From contig JAEWFC010000036.1 of assembly GCA_023389035.1 (NCBI GenBank), positions 1 to 22,893 on the forward strand: a stretch of DNA of 22,893 nucleotides, read 5' to 3'. The first letter of the stretch is position 1; every line of letters begins with the position of its first letter. Positions 7,048 through 14,900 of this stretch are shown piece by piece. The notes under the pieces are model-generated. The model was given only the letters and a program-made list of their open reading frames with translations, did not search any database and had not been told where the DNA came from. The position numbers and the translations under genes were made by a program. This stretch comes from Acidobacteriota bacterium. GTDB taxonomy: Bacteria; Acidobacteriota; Blastocatellia; Pyrinomonadales; Pyrinomonadaceae.

Positions 7048-8801
7048 GCCGATACACGCGCAGATACGCGAGCGCGCGCCTCCTTGGGCTGGGGTTGGGG
7101 TTGCGGCTCGACCCGCGTCTGGCCGATGATCTCGTCCTTCGGCCCGAACGCGGCGAGCCGGCCGCCCTGGATCACCGCGATCATGTCGATGGCGGCAAGC
7201 GCGCTCGGCCGGTGGGCAACCACGACCACGATACCACCGCGCGCCTTGACTGCCTCGATCGCCGCCGTCAGCGCTGCCTCGCCCTCCGCGTCGAGGTTCG
7301 AGTTGGGCTCGTCGAGCAAGACCAGAAACGGATCGCCGTAGAGCGCGCGCGCCAGGCCGATGCGCTGGCGCTGGCCCCCGGACAGCGCCATGCCCTGCGG
7401 CCCAAGCGCGGTATGATAGCCCTCGGGAAGGCGTACGATCATCTCGTGCACGCCCGCCGCCCGGGACGCGGCCACGATGGCCCGCGGTTCGGCCTGAGGA
7501 TCGAGCCGGGCAATGTTCTCCTGGATATCCCCATCGAGCAGCGAGACGTCCTGGGGCAGATAGCCGACATGGCGTCCGAGCGCTTCGGCATCCCATTGCG
7601 AAAGCTCCGCCTCATCGAGCCGTACCGCCCCGCGCAAAGTCGGCCAGATACCGGTCAGCGCGCGCACCAGCGTCGTCTTGCCGCCCCCCGAGGGGCCGAT
7701 CACGCCGAGCGCCTGACCGGCCTTCATCTCGAAGGCGACATCGCTCAAAAGCACACGGCCAGAACCGGGCGCGGCCACCGTGATCCCCTCCACCCGCAGC
7801 GAGGCCGTCGGTGCCGGCAGTGCCATGGGCGGGCGGGCATCGGCAAGCGCGATCACCGTCTCCTTCAGCCGCGAGAACGCAGCCCGCGCGGCAACGACGC
7901 TCTTCCAGTTGCCAATCGCAAGATCGATCGGCGCCAGGGCTCGCGCCGAAGCCACCGAAGCGGCGATGATCGCACCGGGCGACAGTTCCCCCAGTATCGT
8001 CAGATACGCACCCAACCCCAGAACCGCCGATTGCAGGATCATTCGCAGCACCCGCGACAGCGCCCCGAACGTGCCGGAGATGTCGTTGGTGCGCGTCTGC
8101 AGATCGAGATGATCCTCGTTGGCCCGTGCGAACCGCGTCACCGCGCGCCGCGAGAACCCCATCGCCTTGACGATGTCGGCATTGCGCGCGTTCGAATCCG
8201 CGATCGTGTTGCGCGTCACCAGCGCCTGCTGCGTCGAACCCGACAGGCGACGGGTCAAGAGTTCCGTGATCACCGTCAGAACCGTCAGGACAAAAGCCCC
8301 GCCGAGCGTCAATGCGCCAAGCAGCGGATGCAGCATGTAGACGAAGATCAAGAACACCGGCACCCAGGGAAGATCGAACAGCGCTACGGGCCCCTGACTG
8401 CCCAGGAAGCCACGTACCGTATCGACGTCACGGCCGCGCTCCAAAGCCTCCGCCGTGGAAAAGCCGAAGCGCGGCATATCGATCGCCACCTCGTGCGCCA
8501 AAGGCGCGATCCGCGCATCCAGCCGAGCTCCCACCCGGATCAGGATCTGCGAGCGGATCACGTCGAACAGGCCCTGGAATACGTAAAGCCCAATCGCCAG
8601 GATCGAGATCGCCACCAGCGTCGGCATCGACCCGCTCGTCAGCGCCCGGTCGTAGATCTGAAGCATGTAAAAGGCGCCCGTCAGCGCCAGGATGTTGATG
8701 ACACCGGACACCGTGAACAGATAGGCCACGATGCCGCGCATCCCCTTCGTCAGCTGTTCCGACTTGCGACGCGCTGCGGCACTCTTTGCATTCTTGCCCA
8801 T
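7044..8801 (-). CDS. Type I secretion system permease/ATPase (PrtD/HlyB-type ABC transporter)
   Basis: A 585-aa inner-membrane exporter with fused transmembrane and ATPase domains, the family's usual length. The membrane domain spans about residues 20-310 (VSGVINILALTGAFYMLQIY; LDARIAPLAHEVAIDMPRFG; PWVPVFLIFVYMLHPLLGAL). No peptidase C39 domain is present, as in PrtD-type exporters of RTX proteins. ATPase motifs: Walker A GPSGGGKTT near 366-374, Q-loop in GYLPQDVSLLDGDI, signature LSGGQRQRIGLARAL from about 472, Walker B FLVLLDEPNSNLD near 490, and the H-loop His in VVVAHRPS. ATG 8801 (MGKNAKSAA) is preferred; its Shine-Dalgarno (GGGGT) is weak, and longer in-frame starts are not like the family. 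It probably exports the giant peroxidase encoded just upstream, perhaps also the RTX protein downstream. Confidence 0.95.
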   Translation of the reverse strand: MGKNAKSAAARRKSEQLTKGMRGIVAYLFTVSGVINILALTGAFYMLQIYDRALTSGSMPTLVAISILAIGLYVFQGLFDVIRSQILIRVGARLDARIAPLAHEVAIDMPRFGFSTAEALERGRDVDTVRGFLGSQGPVALFDLPWVPVFLIFVYMLHPLLGALTLGGAFVLTVLTVITELLTRRLSGSTQQALVTRNTIADSNARNADIVKAMGFSRRAVTRFARANEDHLDLQTRTNDISGTFGALSRVLRMILQSAVLGLGAYLTILGELSPGAIIAASVASARALAPIDLAIGNWKSVVAARAAFSRLKETVIALADARPPMALPAPTASLRVEGITVAAPGSGRVLLSDVAFEMKAGQALGVIGPSGGGKTTLVRALTGIWPTLRGAVRLDEAELSQWDAEALGRHVGYLPQDVSLLDGDIQENIARLDPQAEPRAIVAASRAAGVHEMIVRLPEGYHTALGPQGMALSGGQRQRIGLARALYGDPFLVLLDEPNSNLDAEGEAALTAAIEAVKARGGIVVVVAHRPSALAAIDMIAVIQGGRLAAFGPKDEIIGQTRVEPQPQPQPKEARARVSARVSA

Positions 8802-8851
8802 GGCAATGACCCCGAACCGAAATGAACCTGTTACGCACCCGCTCTCGCCAT

Positions 8852-8899
8852 CCGGCGGGCTCGGAAGATGTCCCGCCGGCACTTCTCCGCCGACGGGAC
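8852..8899 (-). other. Two mutually exclusive GC-rich hairpins between peroxidase and transporter genes
   Basis: The segment at 8870-8880 (minus strand GCCGGCGGGAC) can pair upstream with 8889-8899 (GTCCCGTCGGC, one mismatch, 8-base loop) or downstream with 8852-8859 (CCCGCCGG, perfect). No T tract follows either, so this is not a classical terminator. It could stabilise the 3' end of the peroxidase transcript or attenuate read-through into the transporter genes; both are inference. Confidence 0.45.
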
Positions 8900-8914
8900 G
8901 CTTCGCCCCAAGTC

Positions 8915-11900
8915 CTAAAGATGGAAGTCGTCAGCGTTCAGATTGTGCGAGCCCTTGATCGCGAACTTGTAGTCGGCGTCAGTGCCCCCGGTCGTGTTCA
9001 GATGCACGATCGTGTAGTCGCCATCCTCGCGTTGTTCGTGGCTAACCATCAGTTGGCCCCGATCCGTGAACGCCTCCCCCGTAACCAGCGCGAAGGATTG
9101 GTTGCCGGCTACGCACGCATTGGCATCGGCCGTCGACAGGTCAATTCGGTCGCCAGGCGCAAAGCCCAGGATCGTGTCGCCATCGGCATCGGCCGCCGAC
9201 AGGAAGCGGAACGTGTCACGCCCATCAGGGCCAGATCCCCCGCCGTCCATCACATTGACCGCACGGCTCGCCGTGATCGTGTCGCTGCCCGATCCGGTGA
9301 CGATGTTCTCGAACCCCCAGATCGTGTCATTGCCGGTCTGCACCGAAAACACCTGGCCGCGGCTCATGAACCCAGTCCCAAGATCAGCCACGATGTCGGC
9401 CGTGATCGACGACATGTCGAGCGTGTCGACACCCGTATCTTGGTCCGCCTCGCCACCGTAATAGACATCGTCGCCGTCACCAGCCTCGACCACGACCCGG
9501 TCATCACCCGCCCCGGCAAACACGATGTCGTTGCCCGCGCCGGCATTGATGTAGTCGTTGCCAGACCCGCCATAGATCCGGTCGTTGCCGCCATCACCCA
9601 ACAGCGTGTCGTTGCCAGCACCGCCAAAGATGTCGTCATCGCCGTCGCCGCCATGGATCACGTCGCGGCCGTCATCCCCGAACAGATGGTCGTTGCCCGC
9701 ACCACCCAGGATCACGTCGTCACCGCCGCCCCCAAGGATCGTGTCGTCACCGCCATGACCGATCAGCGTGTCATTGCCCGACGTCCCGATCAGCACATCC
9801 GCAGACGCAGTGCCAACCTGGAAAAGCGGGCCCGTCCCGGACGAAGGACCAGGAACAACAGCACCATCAGCGTCGCACAAGCCATCGCCATCAGCGCCAT
9901 CGTTGTCGTCACCGTTTTGGCCTTCGTCCTGGTCGTCGACATCTTCGACGTCATCAACATCATCGCCGCCACCGATCGGATCAGTATCGTCCTCATCGTC
10001 TTCGACCGTCGTAAGCGTGGACGGATCGATCACGCCCGCATGCTGGAACACGTTCTCCGGCAAACCGGTGATCCCCGTGTTGCGCATGATGATGTCAGCG
10101 AAGGTGGCCAGACTATCCTCGAAAATCGAGTCGTCGAAGATTTCCAGGTAGTAGAAGCGGTCACCATGCTGCAGGCGGTCCATCTGCTCGCGGAAGACAT
10201 AGCCGAAGGTGGACCCGAGTTGCCCGTAGGCGGGCTTCTCTGCCAGACCGCCGATCCAGGCATCCATCGTCTCAAACCCATCGGGATAGGCCGACATGAG
10301 CTGGGCGATGAAGGTGTTGCTCAGACCGTTCTTCTGCTGGAAATCAGACCAGCCCGTATATGGCTTCAGTTTGTTGTTGCCCGTCGCTTCATAAAGCTGG
10401 GCGCGCATGATGTTGAGCGGGGGAACACCCATATCGCGGCCGCGGAAGATGTTCAGCGCGGCGAGGTCAAGGGGCTGTCCGACGAGTTGGTTGCGCAAGG
10501 CGTTAACGATGTCGACGTCGATTGCCTGGTGAGAAACCGCAGCCGCTCCCGAAAGCAGTGCGTCGATGCCGATGGCGTTGACCTGGTCTGGCCTTAGGAA
10601 GGCCTCTACCAAGGAGATTTGCTGCAGTCTGCCGTCAGCATCCTGATAGGCTACCGTTTCGTTGAGCATGGAATGGCCGAAGCGATAGACCGCCTGAGCG
10701 AACTCCACGGAGATCGATGCATCGACATCCGGGTCGTAGCCGTCGAAGCCGTGCTCGAAATCGAAATCGTCGTCGTCGTCATCCCCAAGAGGACCGGCGA
10801 TAGCAGTCGCGAATTCGGTGAACACCACTTGCTGGTACTCAGCGATATTCATCATGCGCGCGGCCTCGAAATACTCGGCCTCGGTCCAGCTGTTATTGGT
10901 CTGCGTCTTGATCTTGTCGACCCAGAAATTGTGATTGCGGGCCCAGACCGTGTGGATCGAGGTCAGCATCACATTCTCATTCGTCCGCCCGTCACCGGTT
11001 ATGAAGTAGTGGCCGATCGCGTCGAGATCGAATTCCTCGCTCGACGAACCGTCCTCCAGTGTCAGGAACACCGGTCGGAAATCGAGCAGAAGTGCTTGGC
11101 CGGTCCCCATATAATTATGGATATCCGCGGAGGTGATCTCATCGCCACCCGTCATGACCCGGTGGTTTTCGCGGATATGACTGAGCGTCGGCAGAAGTGC
11201 CCGCCCGCCCGCGTCCAAGTCGCCTGTCAACAGATACGCCGTCTGCTGCGCTTCGCCATCCGCTCCCAATTCCCACTTGCGCAGGAGATCAGTGATCTCG
11301 TTGTGTGAACCATATGCTTGATTCTGATCTACGAAAGGAGAGGTCGAGTTGATGTACTCGGCCGGGATGCCATCGACGCCAGTGCCCTCGACGATGTTCG
11401 AACGCGGAGCGTTGATCGGGAATGTCTGGTTACCGATCGAGATGTTGCCGGGCTGCCCCTTAGCGATGAAGCCAAGCCCGTGGTCGAAGTATTGCCCGAA
11501 GAAGGTAAGCAGCGATGAGCCCTCGAAGGCGTTCGGGATGCTTTCTTCCGTACCGTCGCCGTCATTGTCCTGGTTGGAAATGATGTCGGAGATTTCGCGA
11601 GGTGTCAGTGTCGTCTGCCGGATGCCGGCCTCGCCGTCAGTATAGTGTGCGTCGGTCAGGCGGATGAAGTTGTAGCCTGCCGAGCCGTAGGACGGATTGG
11701 TCTCGTTGTTGCCGAAGCCAGAAGAGTCGCGAACCAGGCCATCCCGGATCATTTCGAGAAGGTCTTCATAGTCTTCGTCGTCGAGATCGTAGATGCCCGA
11801 CCCTTCATTCCCGCCTTCCGAGGTACCGGCGACCTGAGGCGAGCCAGAGAAGGTAACGGAATTGCCATCCGACGCGAAGGTTGTGGTGCCGTCCTGGTTG

Positions 11901-14900
11901 TCGATCACATCATAGGCGCCGGGTTCGATGCTGCCGGGAAGTTCGATGCTGTCTTGCGAGCGCATCGTGCCGATTACCGTGTCGTTGCCACCGTTGGACC
12001 GGAACACGACGCGATGCGCGGAGGTCAGCGCCGAGATATCGACTGTATCGTCGTCTTGGGAGCCCTCGAGCGTGATGGTGCTGTGGGAGAGGCTGGTACC
12101 GGCAAAAGTGCCGATCGGAATGAAGGTGTCGCCCCCTCCCCTGCCGTTGATGATGATATCCTCGACATTGTCCAGCTGGGCGATGACCGAAGCGAAATCC
12201 GTCCCGTTGCGCGTGATGACAATCTCGGTATCGGCGTTGTTGAGCTGGGCATCAGTATTTCCGGCGACTGCCAACCATTCGGCACGAGAGTAGATGCGGT
12301 ACGTTTCGGCCGAGGAGTCTCCGACGATCTTCACCGTATCGGTGCCGGTGCCGCCATCGATGACGTCACGTCCGTCGCCGGCGGTCCAGTAGACGGTGTC
12401 GTTGCCGGCGCCGCCGTTGACGGTGTCGTTGCCCAGCCCGCCGACCAGCAGGTCGTTGCCGTCATTGCCGTTCAGGGTGTCGTTGCCGGCAAGGCCGAAC
12501 ACCGCGTTGGCGCTGTTGTTGCCGCTCGTCGTACCATTGCCGGTCGTCCCGGCATAGACCGAGTAGTTCGCTCCGGCAAAGCGGAGCGTCTCGATGGACG
12601 ATAGCGTGTCGGTGCCTTCGGTACCGGTCAGGTCGGTGACGATGAAGTTGGTGCCGTCGGAGCCAAGAGCGAAGTTGGTGACACTGCCTGCATAGACGGC
12701 TACGTCGTTACCCGCCCCCCCGTTGAGGATATCATTACCGGCTCCGCCATTGAGCGTGTCATTGCCGCCATTGCCGTTCAGGATGTCATTGCCACCATTG
12801 CCGTTCAACGTTTCTGCACGCCCGTTGAGTAGGCCTGTGGCACCATTGGCAATATCGTCGCCGTCGGTGCCATTAAAGGTGCTGCTGGTGAAAAGGCCAG
12901 ATTCCCATAGATCGCCTACAATGCCAGTTGGCGCCGACGTCAACACTTCCTGATGGCCATCACCGTCGATGAAAGTCACCTGAACCCGCAGGATGCCGCC
13001 TATCTGTCCCCCAAGGCCAACAATGCCGTTGTTTGGTGTGAAGGTTGCATCGGAATTCAGCTGGAGATTATCAAAGACGTTTGACCAGGTGGCACCACCG
13101 TCATTCGAAACCTGCCATTGATAGTTCAGTGCTCCCATGCCGTTGGGATCCGCAATCGAGCTGACGTCGGCCGTCAGGGTCTGGCCTTCCGTTGGCGTCA
13201 GGTCGTTGATGACGGGCGCGCCGGTCGCCGGGCTGTTCGGCGGCGGTGCGAGCTCGTCAATCGTGAAGGTGCCATCGGCGAACCGGTAGAGTTCCATGTT
13301 GTAGAGTTTGTCGGTGCCATCCGATTCCCGGTTCCGACCGGTCACCGGATCGATGGCCCCAGCCGTCTGAGCAACGTGGGCGATGGTGACGCTGCCGTCG
13401 GCATGGCGCGTCACCTCGTAGTTCTCTCGCACATCCCAATACACTGCGGTATCGACGTCGCCGGCCCGGTTTCCGTCGAGTATCTCACGCACGATCTGGA
13501 GGTTGCCGGGGTTGATCACCCCGTCGATCATCCAGCTCGTCAGCGACTTGGTGACCCCAGCCAATGTGAGGGAGTCAGTCATGCTCGAGACGGTGAAGGT
13601 TTCACCGGCATTGGTGGTGCCCGCGATCCTAACCGAAAGATAGCGGTCGCCATCGATCACGTCGTCGCCGCCGCGGCCCTCAATAGTGTCGGAACCGCCG
13701 CCGCCAAGAAGGATGTTGCCGCCCACGAAGACGTTCTCGACCGTGCCTTGTTTGCCGTCTTCCCACGAGCCGTCGGCGCGGTACTCGCCCTCGACCATCA
13801 TGTCGGCCGTGATGATATCGCCGAGGCCGGCTATGCGGTCGATAGCAGCCTGGTTGAGCTCATTGTATTGGAAGCCGGTCTCGGGCGTGGGATCGGCAGT
13901 GGTGCCGCCCTCCGGCCCAGTGCCGGTCCGGTCGTCACCGCGCAGAACGTCGTTACCGCGCCAGCCCGACAGGCCTTCCACATTGCTGAACCGATCGCGC
14001 AACACCTCCTGGGGAAGGGTCGTGAAGATGTCCACGCGCATGTCGGCGTCGACATTCTGCGACTGGCCTTGGTGGATCACCCAGTCGTGGCCCCACATGC
14101 CAATATTCTTCTGGATGCCCTCGCCCGCAAACATGATGTCGTCGCCGGAGTCCGCGTCATAGTCAGTGTCGCCGGACCCGCCATTCAGCACATCGTGGCC
14201 GATGATGGTGGAGTTGAAGAACAGCTCTCCGTTGTCGCCGGCGATGTAGTCGAAGCCGCCGCCGCCTTCGATCCAGTCATTGCCCTCATTGCCAAACAGC
14301 ATTCCCATGCCGTCGCCGCCGAACATGAAGTCGTCGCCCTGGCCACCGCGGATTTCGCCGTCGTCGAAACCGGAGACGAGGTAGTCCTTCCCCTCGCCGC
14401 CGAAGATCAGAGACATGCCGGTGCCATCGACAATGACGTCATTGCCGCTCTCGCCCTTGAGCACAGTAACGGCGCCAATGTCGGTTCCTGCATTTGTAAT
14501 AATGTCGTCGCCCGCGCCGCCGCTGATCGAGTCGACGCCGTATCCGGCCTCGATGCGGTCGTTGCCGGCGCCGCCCCAAACGGTGTCGTCACCACCGCCT
14601 GAGACGATGTGATCGTCGCCGTCGGTGCCTTGGATCGTGATGTGGTCAAGGCCGTTGTACCGGATGAACTCGGCAACGCCGTCATTGTCGGCATCGATGC
14701 GCTGGACAAGGCTCGACACGGCCTGCAGCAAAGGGTTTTCGTGCTCGGGATCGGCAAGGCCGAAGGCAGCCTGCTTAATGGCGTCCATGTAGAGGATATG
14801 GTCGGGCTTGGAGAAGATGTCGGCCGGCAGTGCGACACCGTCCTCGCCAGCGGTGGTGTTCTTGAGCACCATCTTGGCGAGCGAGTTGTTCTCCAGTTCC

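Noticed and set aside
7047..7596. N-terminal extension of the RTX protein frame upstream of 7047
   Set aside because: It overlaps the ATPase domain of the ABC transporter in another frame and gives an Arg-rich shadow. The ATG at 7047 overlapping the transporter stop is the natural start.
7095..8825. Plus-strand open frame (about 575 codons) opposite the ABC transporter
   Set aside because: The minus-strand product has all ABC motifs. The plus-strand product is Arg/His/Gln-rich without any recognisable fold.
8822..10597. Long plus-strand open frame (about 590 codons) opposite the end of the giant peroxidase gene
   Set aside because: It is the antisense of Gly/Asp-rich RTX repeats, whose codons rarely give stops on the other strand. 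Its product is a Val/Ala/Asp-rich repeat without domains.
13118..14602. Plus-strand open frame (about 490 codons) within the peroxidase gene
   Set aside because: Antisense reading of RTX and linker sequence; the minus-strand frame has clear domains and motifs throughout.
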